DNA of 64,000 bases from contig NZ_KB850071.1 of NCBI RefSeq assembly GCF_000369525.1, positions 71,032 through 135,031 of the forward strand. Direction: 5' to 3'. Below are positions 1 through 8,458 of this stretch, one piece after another. Under the pieces are notes generated by a model that saw only the letters and a program-made list of their open reading frames with translations, had not been told where the DNA came from and did no database searches. The position numbers and the translations under genes are program-made. The DNA comes from Acinetobacter higginsii (lineage in GTDB: Bacteria; Pseudomonadota; Gammaproteobacteria; Pseudomonadales; Moraxellaceae). The first letter of the stretch is position 1. Each line of letters opens with the position of its first letter.

Positions 1-780
1 AAAACAGATATTATCAACACAGGCATCTCTACGGTAGGTGGTGCAATTAGCGGTGTTCTTCCGGGCGTTCATCCAGTCACAGATCTCACCAATTTAGGTA
101 CCCTCACCTTTGAAACTTCTCGCGATACCGTTAACGGTACTTTAGAAGCTATTTCTGATTTAGCAGGTGCGGATATCAGTGGTGCTGCGGGTTCACTGAC
201 TGGTGTAGTCGGTACATTAATTACCAACGGTTCAACTGCGTCTGGTCTGGTTCAGCATATTGCAGGCGATCTCACTGATGTGGGTGGCCTCATCGGTGGA
301 ATCACTGGCGGTATCGGTGGTGAAGGTGGTCCTTTAGGCGCAGTTACTGGCATTATCGGTGGCATTACTGGCAGTATCGGTAGTGAAGGTGGTCTAAGTG
401 TGATTACAGATATTCTTGGAACCATCAATAATGGTGCAAATAGCGGAGACGTTATCGCAGGAATTGCTCAACCGATTCAAACTGTCATTAGCAATGGCAA
501 CATTGCAGTAGACACATTACAAGATCATGTCAGTACCCTATTCAGCGATGGTTCATTAGAGAGTATCAATAATCTAATTAGCGTCAGTGTTGGAAATGGA
601 GATTACAGTCTTCATGGCAGTGTAGACGGAATTTTAGATGCATTGACTGGAACCGTCACTTCTGGCATCGCTGTTGGCGAACCAAATCCAAATGGTGGTT
701 CTTTAACAGATCTTGTATCTCTTCAATCGCCACTCAGCAGTCTTACAGATCATCTATTCAGTTCAGTGAATCATTTCTAA
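1..780 (+). CDS. C-terminal part of a Gly/Ser/Thr-rich low-complexity protein (5' end outside window)
   Basis: The frame is open from base 1 to the TAA at 778-780, so at least 259 residues of a longer protein are present. The first ATG in frame, at 280, is internal and need not be the start. The sequence is rich in Gly, Ile, Thr and Ser. Residues about 90-135 hold two copies of a unit of the type GGITG-IGG-EGG. There is no membrane anchor, LPXTG-like motif or GlyGly-CTERM tail at the C-terminus, which ends in DHLFSSVNHF. I do not recognise a named family. The composition suggests a secreted or surface-exposed structural protein, which is inference only. A strong intrinsic terminator follows at 793-820. 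Confidence 0.6.
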   Translation, partial: KTDIINTGISTVGGAISGVLPGVHPVTDLTNLGTLTFETSRDTVNGTLEAISDLAGADISGAAGSLTGVVGTLITNGSTASGLVQHIAGDLTDVGGLIGGITGGIGGEGGPLGAVTGIIGGITGSIGSEGGLSVITDILGTINNGANSGDVIAGIAQPIQTVISNGNIAVDTLQDHVSTLFSDGSLESINNLISVSVGNGDYSLHGSVDGILDALTGTVTSGIAVGEPNPNGGSLTDLVSLQSPLSSLTDHLFSSVNHF

Positions 781-792
781 AATAGATTAACT

Positions 793-822
793 AAAAAGCC
801 GCTGATCTCAGCGGCTTTTTTT
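793..822 (+). terminator. Rho-independent terminator of the left-end gene
   Basis: Arms AAAAAGCCGCTGA and TCAGCGGCTTTTT, separated by one or two bases, are followed by a T run, 12 bases after the stop codon. Confidence 0.85.
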
Positions 823-866
823 ATATTTATTATTTAATTTATATTCGATCAAAAAAATCAGACACA

Positions 867-893
867 AAAAAACCGCAATTAAGCGGTTTCTTT
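867..893 (-). terminator. Rho-independent terminator of the tRNA operon
   Basis: Read on the minus strand, AAACCGC, the loop TTAATT and GCGGTTT are followed by a T run. It lies just downstream of the last tRNA-Arg gene. Confidence 0.8.
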
Positions 894-901
894 TATTAAG
901 T

Positions 902-978
902 TGGTGCGCTCAGAGAGATTCGAACTCCCGACCCCTTAGTTCGTAGCCAAGTGCTCTATCCAGCTGAGCTATGAGCGC
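902..978 (-). tRNA. tRNA-Arg(ACG), copy 2
   Basis: This is a 77-nt cloverleaf with an encoded CCA end. The acceptor arm GCGCTCA pairs with TGAGCGC. The anticodon stem CTTGG/CTAAG encloses the loop CTACGAA, giving anticodon ACG (wobble A is normally deaminated to inosine). The T arm carries TTCGAAT. The sequence is identical to the copy at 1025-1101, 46 nt upstream in the same transcript. Confidence 0.96.
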
Positions 979-1024
979 ATTACTTATGTGCCTATTTAGG
1001 CATGTGTTACTTTAAATCTTTACT

Positions 1025-1101
1025 TGGTGCGCTCAGAGAGATTCGAACTCCCGACCCCTTAGTTCGTAGCCAAGTGCTCTATCCAGCTGAGCTATGAGCG
1101 C
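1025..1101 (-). tRNA. tRNA-Arg(ACG), copy 1
   Basis: This 77-nt tRNA with encoded CCA is identical to the downstream copy: acceptor GCGCTCA/TGAGCGC and anticodon loop CTACGAA. It lies 11 nt downstream of tRNA-Ser and is presumably cut from the same precursor RNA. Confidence 0.96.
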
Positions 1102-1112
1102 TTTAAGTAAAG

Positions 1113-1202
1113 TGGCGGTGAGAGAGGGATTCGAACCCTCGGTACAGTTACCCGTACGCATCCTTAGCAGGGATGTGGTTTCAGCCACTCACCCATCTCA
1201 CC
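1113..1202 (-). tRNA. tRNA-Ser(GCT)
   Basis: This is a 90-nt type II tRNA with a long variable arm (GCGTACGGGTAACTGTACC region). The acceptor GGTGAGA pairs with TCTCACC, the discriminator is G and the CCA is encoded. Anticodon stem CATCC/GGATG encloses CTGCTAA, so the anticodon is GCT and reads AGC and AGU. It is the first gene of the three-tRNA operon. Confidence 0.95.
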
Positions 1203-1216
1203 GTAACACGAGCGCA

Positions 1217-1245
1217 ATAATACAAACTAAAACCACATTACACAA
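1217..1245 (-). promoter_or_regulatory. Sigma-70 promoter of the tRNA operon
   Basis: On the minus strand, a -35 of TTGTGT (1240-1245) is followed by a 17-nt spacer and a -10 of TATTAT (1217-1222), about 15 nt before the tRNA-Ser 5' end. The upstream minus-strand sequence carries A-runs. Confidence 0.7.
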
Positions 1246-1462
1246 GGGATGTTCCTGTTTTTTTCTACTTTTTAAGTTCAATCAAATGTTTTTTAATCAA
1301 TTTCCACATTTTTTCAGCATTTTTTGGTTCAACGCTTGTTAATATAGCGTTCTCTCCTTTATTCAGATCGGAGCAATAAACAGAATCTTGCAATCTTTGA
1401 CGTGCAGTTAGAGTTTGAATGACTTATGCTAAACCGATCTGCCAGATGTGAATTGAAACGAT

Positions 1463-3898
1463 ATGACTAAAAATTGGGCCGATCCCGAAGCAAAAGCAGA
1501 AGCGCAACGTTACGATAATCCTATTCCTAGCCGAACTCTTATTCTAACTACACTAGAACAATTACAAACTGCACAGTCCCATGCAGAGCTGGTTGACCAC
1601 TTTAATATCCCAGATCAAAAAAGCATTGATGCCTTGAATCACCGTTTAAGTGCCATGGTACGTGATGGTCAACTTATGAAGGATGGTTTTAAATACCAAC
1701 CTGCAACCGATCTGCCAACTCATGAAGCAACGGTCTATATCAATAGTAAAGGTCTGGGGACTGCCAATATTGCAGGTCAGGACGATATCCTTTTACCTGA
1801 ACGTGAACTTCGCTTAGTTTTTAATGGTGACCGCGTTAAAGTGCGTCAGACCTCCGTTGATCGTAAAGGTAAGCCTTGGGGCTTTATTAGCGAAGTAGTA
1901 CAACACCGCGTTAAACAAATTATTGGTAAATTGTCTGAACATGAAGGTGAATACTTCATTCAACCAGCCAATCCAAACCAGCATCAACCTATTACTTTAG
2001 AAAAAGAATTGATTGAGCATGCCAATGCTAAAGTTGGTGATATGCTCCGTGTTGCAATTGATGACTATCCAACACGCGAAGAGCTGGCGACAGGTCATAT
2101 CGTTCAATCAATGGCGGATAAAGCAGATACTGAAATCATCATTCCACAAACGATTCTAGAATTTGGTCTGCCTTACGAATTTCCAGAAGCTGTGGTGAAA
2201 GAAGCAGAAAGCTTTAAAGAACCATCAGCAAAAGATCTTAAAGGGCGTGTTGATCTACGTGATCTACCATTAGTTACTATTGATGGTGAAGATGCACGTG
2301 ACTTTGATGATGCCGTATTTGCAGAAAAACGTGCAGGTGGTGGTTATCGTGTTGTCGTTGCAATTGCGGATGTTAGCCATTATGTACGTTTAGACTCTCC
2401 ATTAAATGAAGAAGCAGAAGAACGTGGTACATCGGTTTATTTCCCGCACTTTGTATTGCCTATGCTGCCAGAAGCGCTATCAAATGGCTTATGTTCTTTA
2501 AATCCACATGTTGATCGTCTGTGTATGGTCTGTGATTTAAAACTTTCTCGTGCAGGTAAAGTCACAGGATATGAGTTCTACCCTGCGGTGATGCATTCCA
2601 AAGCTCGTCTGACTTATACCCAAGTAGGACAATATTTTGAGGGGGCAACCAATGCGATCCCTGAAGATAAGAGCATTCATAAGTCACTTAATACGCTCTT
2701 CCAGCTTTATCAAACACTAAAAGGCTTACGTGCTGAACGTCATGCAATGGAATTTGAAACCGTTGAAACCTACATGACCTTTGATGAGTTAGGCGGAATC
2801 AAGGAAATTTTGCCACGTACACGTAATGATGCGCATAAACTCATTGAAGAATGTATGCTGCTGGCCAACGTTGCTGCAGCAGAATATGCTTTAGAGCATG
2901 ATATTCCGATGTTGTATCGTGTGCACGAAGCACCAGAGTTTTCACGTATTCAGAAAGTGCGTGACTTTGTGAAATTGCTTGGTCTGCCATTCCCTGAACA
3001 GCCAACTCAAGCAGATTATCAAGCCGTCATTGAAGCAACCAAAGATCGTTTAGATGCGCCAAGTATCCACGCGGTGCTATTACGTTCGATGATGCAAGCC
3101 TACTATGGTGCGAAGAATGCAGGACACTATGGTTTGGCATATGAAGCCTATACCCACTTCACGTCACCGATTCGTCGTTATCCAGACTTATTATTACACC
3201 GTGCAATCAAAGCGTATTTAGACAAAAAAGTGTATCCACTGTCAGGTGCAGCATTAGATGATGCGGGTGAGCATTTCTCCAAGACAGAACGTCGTGCTGA
3301 TGAAGCATCACGTAGCGTCACCATGTGGTTGAAATGCCACTATATGCAACAGCATATCGGTGATGAGTTTGTCGGGGTTATCAGTGCAGTCACTGAGTTT
3401 GGACTATTCGTGACTCTGAAAGACCTCTATGTCGACGGCATGATTCATGTCAGTCAGTTAGGTGATGACTTCTTCATTTATGATCAGGCCAGTCAAAGCT
3501 TAGTCGGTCAAAATCGTGGACAGTCATTCAGCCTTGGTGATGAAGTGAAGATTCAAGTTGCGGGTGTGAACTTGGAAGAACGTAAAATTGACTTCCAACT
3601 GGTACAACAGCTGACACATTTGGGTCGTGTAATTCGTCAAAAAGCACCACGTACTGCGAATCCTTCTAGCTCGAAGCGTGCTTCAACAACTGAAGAAGTA
3701 TTTGGCAAACAGCCCTCTACTCAATCTAAAGTTAGTGAAGATGGTGAAAAGCCTGTACGCAAGAAAAAGGACAAGAACAAACCAAGTTCTTATACCAAGA
3801 AGCCTGCAAAAAAAGCGTCTGCCAAGCCTGAAAGCAAAGACAAGGCCAAGAAAAAAGTGAAAAAGAAAAAGTCGAATGCGAAAGCAAAGGCTGAGTAA
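1463..3898 (+). CDS. rnr: Ribonuclease R
   Basis: This is an RNB-family 3'-5' exoribonuclease that degrades structured RNA, takes part in rRNA and tmRNA quality control, and acts in the cytoplasm. The 811-residue length matches RNase R. An N-terminal winged-helix/cold-shock region is followed by the RNB domain from about residue 260. Its metal-binding core reads DGEDARDFDDAV at about 274-285. An S1 RNA-binding domain lies at about 634-720 and a Lys/Ser-rich tail from about 740. The tail is typical of RNase R and separates it from RNase II. The ATG start follows a 260-nt gap from the divergent tRNA operon, and a terminator follows the gene, so it looks monocistronic. Confidence 0.95.
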   Translation: MTKNWADPEAKAEAQRYDNPIPSRTLILTTLEQLQTAQSHAELVDHFNIPDQKSIDALNHRLSAMVRDGQLMKDGFKYQPATDLPTHEATVYINSKGLGTANIAGQDDILLPERELRLVFNGDRVKVRQTSVDRKGKPWGFISEVVQHRVKQIIGKLSEHEGEYFIQPANPNQHQPITLEKELIEHANAKVGDMLRVAIDDYPTREELATGHIVQSMADKADTEIIIPQTILEFGLPYEFPEAVVKEAESFKEPSAKDLKGRVDLRDLPLVTIDGEDARDFDDAVFAEKRAGGGYRVVVAIADVSHYVRLDSPLNEEAEERGTSVYFPHFVLPMLPEALSNGLCSLNPHVDRLCMVCDLKLSRAGKVTGYEFYPAVMHSKARLTYTQVGQYFEGATNAIPEDKSIHKSLNTLFQLYQTLKGLRAERHAMEFETVETYMTFDELGGIKEILPRTRNDAHKLIEECMLLANVAAAEYALEHDIPMLYRVHEAPEFSRIQKVRDFVKLLGLPFPEQPTQADYQAVIEATKDRLDAPSIHAVLLRSMMQAYYGAKNAGHYGLAYEAYTHFTSPIRRYPDLLLHRAIKAYLDKKVYPLSGAALDDAGEHFSKTERRADEASRSVTMWLKCHYMQQHIGDEFVGVISAVTEFGLFVTLKDLYVDGMIHVSQLGDDFFIYDQASQSLVGQNRGQSFSLGDEVKIQVAGVNLEERKIDFQLVQQLTHLGRVIRQKAPRTANPSSSKRASTTEEVFGKQPSTQSKVSEDGEKPVRKKKDKNKPSSYTKKPAKKASAKPESKDKAKKKVKKKKSNAKAKAE

Positions 3899-3908
3899 TT
3901 GATAAAAG

Positions 3909-3937
3909 ATAAGGGAGCTTCGGCTCTCTTATTTTTT
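3909..3937 (+). terminator. Rho-independent terminator after rnr
   Basis: Arms ATAAGGGAGC and GCTCTCTTAT with a TTCG tetraloop (one G-U pair) are followed by a T run, 10 nt after the rnr stop. Confidence 0.85.
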
Positions 3938-3985
3938 GTTATATAATGAATAGATAGACTATTTTTAAATATAAATAAAATCCAA

Positions 3986-4573
3986 ATGACTTACGCCCGC
4001 ATCACCAAATATTATTACCACCATTACTTTTCTATTCTCTTTTTCTTTCTCACAATCGGTGCTGCTATTTCTGTATTTTGGAGTGATTTTTCACCTAGCT
4101 TTACAGTAGAAATTGTCGCCTTAATCATTGCATGTTTTCTCTATGCCTTACTCCTCATTTATTTTCTCTACTTGAAAAAAAGACAGGAATGGGTGATTCC
4201 TAGACAATGGCAGAAAGTACGAAAACAGCCTAAACATTATGCTTTATTTATTTTCCCTTTATTCATTATTCCCGTACTCTGGCTCAACTTAGCCGGTACG
4301 CTTCCAATGATCTGGACATATACGCTAGGAAAACCCCAAATCATAGAAATATCAGCACAAGCAGTAAAAAAACGCTCTAAAAATACCGATTTTTATTCTT
4401 TTCAAACAATATATTCAGGGATCCCTATTTTCAGAATTACATCAAAACAATATGCAATGTATAGGGATCATCAACTCAAATTAAAGCTATCTACCCGTCA
4501 CAGCACATTCGGTACATATGTAATGTCGATTGATGAAATCCAGGTCGCAACGCAAAACCCAACGAATAAATAA
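3986..4573 (+). CDS. Predicted inner-membrane protein, unknown function
   Basis: This 195-residue protein is not one I recognise. Hydrophobic stretches at about residues 13-32, 40-63 and 88-108 predict three membrane helices. A basic loop (KKRQEWVIPRQWQKVRKQPKH) between the second and third should face the cytoplasm. The C-terminal 80 residues are soluble and rich in beta-prone sequence. A Tyr/His cluster sits at the N-terminus (KYYYHHYF). No clear ribosome-binding site precedes the ATG. It stands alone between the rnr terminator and prlC, ending 76 nt before the prlC start chosen here. Confidence 0.7.
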   Translation: MTYARITKYYYHHYFSILFFFLTIGAAISVFWSDFSPSFTVEIVALIIACFLYALLLIYFLYLKKRQEWVIPRQWQKVRKQPKHYALFIFPLFIIPVLWLNLAGTLPMIWTYTLGKPQIIEISAQAVKKRSKNTDFYSFQTIYSGIPIFRITSKQYAMYRDHQLKLKLSTRHSTFGTYVMSIDEIQVATQNPTNK

Positions 4574-4649
4574 TCAATCAACCTTGATTTCTCCCCTCCG
4601 AAGCACTACATCTATAACTATGTTTAAAGATGAATATGGCAAAAATACA

Positions 4650-6689
4650 ATGACACTCCAGCAAGCGACACTTCCCGTTCCTCAATTTGATCAAATTCAA
4701 CTTGCCGATTTAAAACAACAGATCGAACAAACCATTCAAAACGGTCAAAATTTCTTAAATCAACTCAATAACGTTCCGCAAGGGACTGAAGCCCAACTAG
4801 CAACATTGACTGAAGTTGATCAACTTGAAAATAACATGAGTGAAGCATGGGGAATTTTGTCACATCTCAATGCGGTGATGAACAATGCGGAAACCCGTGA
4901 AGTGTATCAAGCCCTGTTACCGAGTTTAAGTGAGTACTATACCCAGCTTGGTCAACATACGCCGTTGTACCAAACCTATCAACAGATCCATGACAGTTCC
5001 GTATTTCAAACGCTGAGCGAAGCACAACAAAGTGCGATTAAACTGGCTTTACGTGACTTTAAACTGTCAGGTGTTGCACTGGAAGGCGAAGCCAAAAAAC
5101 GTTATGCCGAAATCTCAGCACGTTTATCACAACTGTCTTCTGACTTCTCTAACCATGTACTCGATGCCACCCAAGCCTACTTCAAGCCGCTAACAGAAGC
5201 GCAACTTAAAGGCTTACCGCAAAGCAGTGTTGAACTGTTAAAACAATACGGACAACAACGAGAGCTTGAGCAAGCCGTTGCCACACTCGACTTCCCTGCT
5301 TATTTTGCGATTATGACCTATGCCGATGATCGTGAATTAAGAGAAGAGCTGTATAAGGCCTATGTCACCCGTGCTTCAGAACAATCCGACCAAACTGAAT
5401 TTGACAACACTCCAGTGATGGAGGAAATCCTGAGCTTACGTCAGGAAATGGCTCAGTTGCTTGGCTTTAACAACTTTGCCGAATATTCCCTTGCCAGCAA
5501 AATGGCACCTGATGTTGAAACCGTAGATAAATTCTTGGTTGATCTGGCAGAACATGCGCGTACACCAGCACTGGCTGAAATTGCAGAATTGAAAGCAATT
5601 GCACGACAAGATGGTATTGAAGAACTCAAACCTTGGGATGCAACCTACTATTCTGAAAAGTTGAAACAACAACAGTTCAATCTTTCTCAAGAAGCACTTA
5701 AACCATATTTCCCTGCACCGAAAGTGGTTCAAGGTTTATTCCAGATCGTACAACGCCTTTATGGTATCCAGATCATCGAACGCCAAGCGCCTGTGTGGCA
5801 AAATGATGTACGCTATTTTGAAATTGAAGATCAAGGCCAAGTGGTCGGTGGTTTCTACTTTGATTTATATGCCCGTAGTGGCAAACGCGGCGGAGCATGG
5901 ATGAGCGGTTTCCGTTCTCGTGTTCAAACAGCCAATGGTCTGCAAAAACCAATTTGCTACATGGTGTGTAACTTTACCCCACCAATTGGCGATCAACCTG
6001 CGCTGCTGACCCATGATGAAGTAATTACTTTATTCCATGAGTTTGGTCATGGCTTACATCATATGCTCACCGAAGTGGATAACATCTCGGTTGCGGGGAC
6101 ACACGGTGTGGCGTGGGATGCAGTTGAATTACCAAGTCAGTTTATGGAGTTCTGGGCATGGGACAATGAAAGTTTAGATGTACTCAGCGAGCACACTGAA
6201 ACCAAACAAACCTTGCCGCAAGAATTACTCTCTGCATTGTTGAATGCACGTTTCTTCCAGTCTGGTATGCAAACCTTGCGTCAGATTGAGTTTGCCCTGT
6301 TTGACCTGAGCATTCACCGTCAAGCACCTGCCTTAAACAGTCAGCAAATTCAGGCCACGCTGGATGATATTCGCGCTAGGTTTGCCGTGGTTCCAGCAGT
6401 TCCTTATAACCGTTTTCAACACAGCTTCAGCCACATTTTTGCAGGCGGTTATGCTGCAGGTTATTACTCGTATAAATGGGCAGAGGTTTTAGCCAGTGAT
6501 GCATTTGACCGTTTCGAAAGCGAAGGTATTTTTAATACCGAGACTGGAAAAGAGTTTAGAAAGTTTATTCTAGCAGTTGGCGGAAAAGATACGGCGCTTG
6601 ATGCGTTTCGCAATTTCCGAAAAAGAGAACCAAAAATAGATGCATTATTACGTCATCAAGGTTGGACGAACACTGATAAAACCGCTTAA
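4650..6689 (+). CDS. prlC: Oligopeptidase A, M3-family zinc metallopeptidase
   Basis: A cytoplasmic thimet-type oligopeptidase that cleaves short peptides, including cleaved signal peptides. The zinc site HEFGH lies at about residues 463-467, with a third-ligand motif WDAVELPSQFMEF about 28 residues later. The C-terminal substrate-binding Tyr/Gly segment (FAGGYAAGYYSYKWAE) is intact. From the ATG at 4650 the protein has 679 residues, almost exactly the 680 of the E. coli enzyme. In-frame ATGs at 4620 and 4530 would add 10 or 40 residues; the 4530 start overlaps the upstream gene and gives an atypical basic extension. No start has a strong ribosome-binding site. yheV follows 38 nt downstream. 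Confidence 0.93.
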   Translation: MTLQQATLPVPQFDQIQLADLKQQIEQTIQNGQNFLNQLNNVPQGTEAQLATLTEVDQLENNMSEAWGILSHLNAVMNNAETREVYQALLPSLSEYYTQLGQHTPLYQTYQQIHDSSVFQTLSEAQQSAIKLALRDFKLSGVALEGEAKKRYAEISARLSQLSSDFSNHVLDATQAYFKPLTEAQLKGLPQSSVELLKQYGQQRELEQAVATLDFPAYFAIMTYADDRELREELYKAYVTRASEQSDQTEFDNTPVMEEILSLRQEMAQLLGFNNFAEYSLASKMAPDVETVDKFLVDLAEHARTPALAEIAELKAIARQDGIEELKPWDATYYSEKLKQQQFNLSQEALKPYFPAPKVVQGLFQIVQRLYGIQIIERQAPVWQNDVRYFEIEDQGQVVGGFYFDLYARSGKRGGAWMSGFRSRVQTANGLQKPICYMVCNFTPPIGDQPALLTHDEVITLFHEFGHGLHHMLTEVDNISVAGTHGVAWDAVELPSQFMEFWAWDNESLDVLSEHTETKQTLPQELLSALLNARFFQSGMQTLRQIEFALFDLSIHRQAPALNSQQIQATLDDIRARFAVVPAVPYNRFQHSFSHIFAGGYAAGYYSYKWAEVLASDAFDRFESEGIFNTETGKEFRKFILAVGGKDTALDAFRNFRKREPKIDALLRHQGWTNTDKTA

Positions 6690-6727
6690 ACTACGTCATT
6701 ATTGTTCACAGGGTGTAATTAACTGAC

Positions 6728-6934
6728 ATGAAAAGACAGTTCATCGCGGGCGCAAAATGCCCGAAATGTGGGGCCTTAGATCGTGTCGTTAAGATCATCA
6801 CTGTGGATGACGAGTGGATTGAATGTATCGAATGCGCTTATAGCGAAAAACGCCCAACCCATGTGGAACAAGCGCAACCCGCTGAGCCAGATGAAATTGG
6901 GGTGATACAATTCAAACCTCGTCATTTTGACTAG
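6728..6934 (+). CDS. yheV: YheV-family zinc-ribbon protein
   Basis: This 68-residue protein has two CxxC pairs, CPKC at residues 11-14 and CIEC at about 38-41, that should hold one zinc ion. The start MKRQFIAGAKCP is the hallmark of the YheV family, which is widely conserved in gammaproteobacteria without an established function. The gene follows prlC closely on the same strand, and the next gene starts 13 nt after its stop, so all three are probably cotranscribed. Confidence 0.85.
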   Translation: MKRQFIAGAKCPKCGALDRVVKIITVDDEWIECIECAYSEKRPTHVEQAQPAEPDEIGVIQFKPRHFD

Positions 6935-6947
6935 AAGGTTAAAAGTG

Positions 6948-7400
6948 ATGTCCACATACCAAACAGAAAATTCCAAATTATTATGGATGATAATTGGTGG
7001 AATTAGTATTGTCGTGGTGCTGTTCCTTGCGGTCCAATGGTTCTTAGCTCAAAAAGATCAGCAAGCCACAACATCCGCACCGACTCAGCCTGTGGCTGAA
7101 AAAACCGTTGCCCCAGTAGCAACTGAAGCAATGGCAACCGTTGATGAAGTAACAACGGCGAGCAGTGATGTCGCTGCACCGATCCAATTGGTTGAAGAAT
7201 CGATTGTAAAAGCGCCACTCCCTGTAAATGACAGTTTGGCAAAAGAAGAAATTGCCAAACTGGATGATATTCATCAACAACTGCAAGACCAGCAACATGA
7301 TTTGAAACAGCAGAATAGCGATGTGGATACTTTGCTCAAGCTCAAAGAAGATCAAATTAAGCTCTTGGAAGCCCAGATTGCTGCCCAGAGTAAATCTTAA
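6948..7400 (+). CDS. Single-span membrane protein with C-terminal coiled coil, unknown function
   Basis: This 150-residue protein has one hydrophobic helix at about residues 11-31 (LLWMIIGGISIVVVLFLAVQ). An Ala/Thr/Pro/Val-rich linker follows, then a Gln/Asp/Lys-rich heptad region from about 95 to the end (DDIHQQLQDQQHDLKQQ) that predicts a coiled coil. The ATG at 6948 is chosen because AGAAGG lies just upstream; an earlier in-frame ATG at 6927 would overlap yheV. I do not recognise the family. The layout resembles small envelope-spanning scaffold proteins, but nothing else supports a role. Confidence 0.7.
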   Translation: MSTYQTENSKLLWMIIGGISIVVVLFLAVQWFLAQKDQQATTSAPTQPVAEKTVAPVATEAMATVDEVTTASSDVAAPIQLVEESIVKAPLPVNDSLAKEEIAKLDDIHQQLQDQQHDLKQQNSDVDTLLKLKEDQIKLLEAQIAAQSKS

Positions 7401-7404
7401 TAAG

Positions 7405-7435
7405 AAAAGCTTTAACTTCGGTTAAAGCTTTTTTG
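7405..7435 (+). terminator. Rho-independent terminator of the prlC-yheV operon
   Basis: Arms AAAAGCTTTAAC and GTTAAAGCTTTT with a TTCG loop and T run. It sits between convergent genes and is symmetric enough to work in both directions. Confidence 0.85.
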
Positions 7436-7447
7436 TTAGTGGCCTGT

Positions 7448-8362
7448 TTAATCTAAAATTTGCTTTGATGCTGGTTTGAATTGAATCGGTTTCTGAATAG
7501 TTTGTGCTATCAGAATTCCAATCAAGGTTAAACCACCGCCTATATAGTGGAACATCTGCAAATGCTCGCCTAGCAAAGCGACCGCAATCAGCGCAGTAAA
7601 TAAGGGCAATAGATTCATAAAAATACTGTTGCGATTCGGTCCTAAATGTCTCACCCCTTCTATCCATAAATACGACAACAATACTGAAGAAAAAATACTG
7701 GCGTAGATAATCAGTGGAATGGTCTGTTGGTTCAGTTGCATCTGCGATGCTGGTAAAAATATAAAGAATGGCAGTACATAAACAATCGCAAAACAGGATT
7801 GCACAAAATTCGATTGCCAAGCAGGGATCGGCATTTTCCAACGTTTAAGTAACACACCATATAAGGCATAGCCTGCCGCAGCAATCAACATTAAACCATC
7901 ACCCAAATGTACGCCTTGCTTCCAGATACCGGTAATTGAACCATGGCTCAGCAAATACAAGATGCCATAAAAAGACAAAGCACCTCCGAACAACATGCCA
8001 TAGCTCAGCCGATCTTTCAGCATCACACTACTTAAAATCATGGTCAGTAAAGGAATCAAGGCGGTGACAATCGCCATATTGGTGGCTGTGGTGGTGGATG
8101 CTGCCTGATAAGACAAGAACTGGAATAGAGACACGGACAGAAAACCTCCCAATGCCAACTGTTTCCAATACTGTTTGATGGTGTGTCGATTGTTCCAGAC
8201 TGGAATCAGCACAAAGGTACTCATCACGGCGAGCGCCAACACCAGACGATAAAACGTAATCGCGACAGGCGAAATGGCATGACTGGCCATTTTAGATACC
8301 ACGACATTGCCCGCCCAAAATAAAATCGCGAATAAGGGATAAAAATAAGCTTTCTGAAACAT
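7448..8362 (-). CDS. EamA/DMT-family transporter
   Basis: This 304-residue inner-membrane protein has about ten hydrophobic helices in two EamA repeats, the drug/metabolite transporter layout (typically 290-310 residues, exporting small metabolites). The first repeat starts at YFYPLFAILFWAGN and the second near GDGLMLIAAAGYALYG. Each repeat ends in an acidic/basic turn (MLKDRLSYG, LLGEHLQ). The C-terminal 20 residues are polar. Substrate is not predictable. The gene is transcribed divergently from an AraC-type regulator that starts 96 nt away, which suggests the regulator controls it. Confidence 0.85.
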   Translation of the reverse strand: MFQKAYFYPLFAILFWAGNVVVSKMASHAISPVAITFYRLVLALAVMSTFVLIPVWNNRHTIKQYWKQLALGGFLSVSLFQFLSYQAASTTTATNMAIVTALIPLLTMILSSVMLKDRLSYGMLFGGALSFYGILYLLSHGSITGIWKQGVHLGDGLMLIAAAGYALYGVLLKRWKMPIPAWQSNFVQSCFAIVYVLPFFIFLPASQMQLNQQTIPLIIYASIFSSVLLSYLWIEGVRHLGPNRNSIFMNLLPLFTALIAVALLGEHLQMFHYIGGGLTLIGILIAQTIQKPIQFKPASKQILD

Positions 8363-8417
8363 AGGCTAGACCTCTACATTGCGGTAACGGTCATGCTAAA
8401 AAATAATCAATTTATTG

Positions 8418-8450
8418 TTTCTCGACAATAAGACGATTACTATCGAGAAA
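8418..8450. promoter_or_regulatory. Candidate operator between the DMT exporter and the AraC-type regulator
   Basis: The arms TTTCTCGA (8418-8425) and TCGAGAAA (8443-8450) form a perfect 8-bp inverted repeat with a 17-nt gap, in the only 96-nt space between the divergent genes. Position and symmetry suggest a binding site; the protein that binds is inferred. Confidence 0.4.
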
Positions 8451-8458
8451 TAGACAAC

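Noticed and set aside
1094..1342. 82-codon frame across the tRNA genes
   Set aside because: It reads through the end of a tRNA-Arg gene and all of tRNA-Ser on the opposite strand and ends in a poly-Phe artefact of the T-rich gap.
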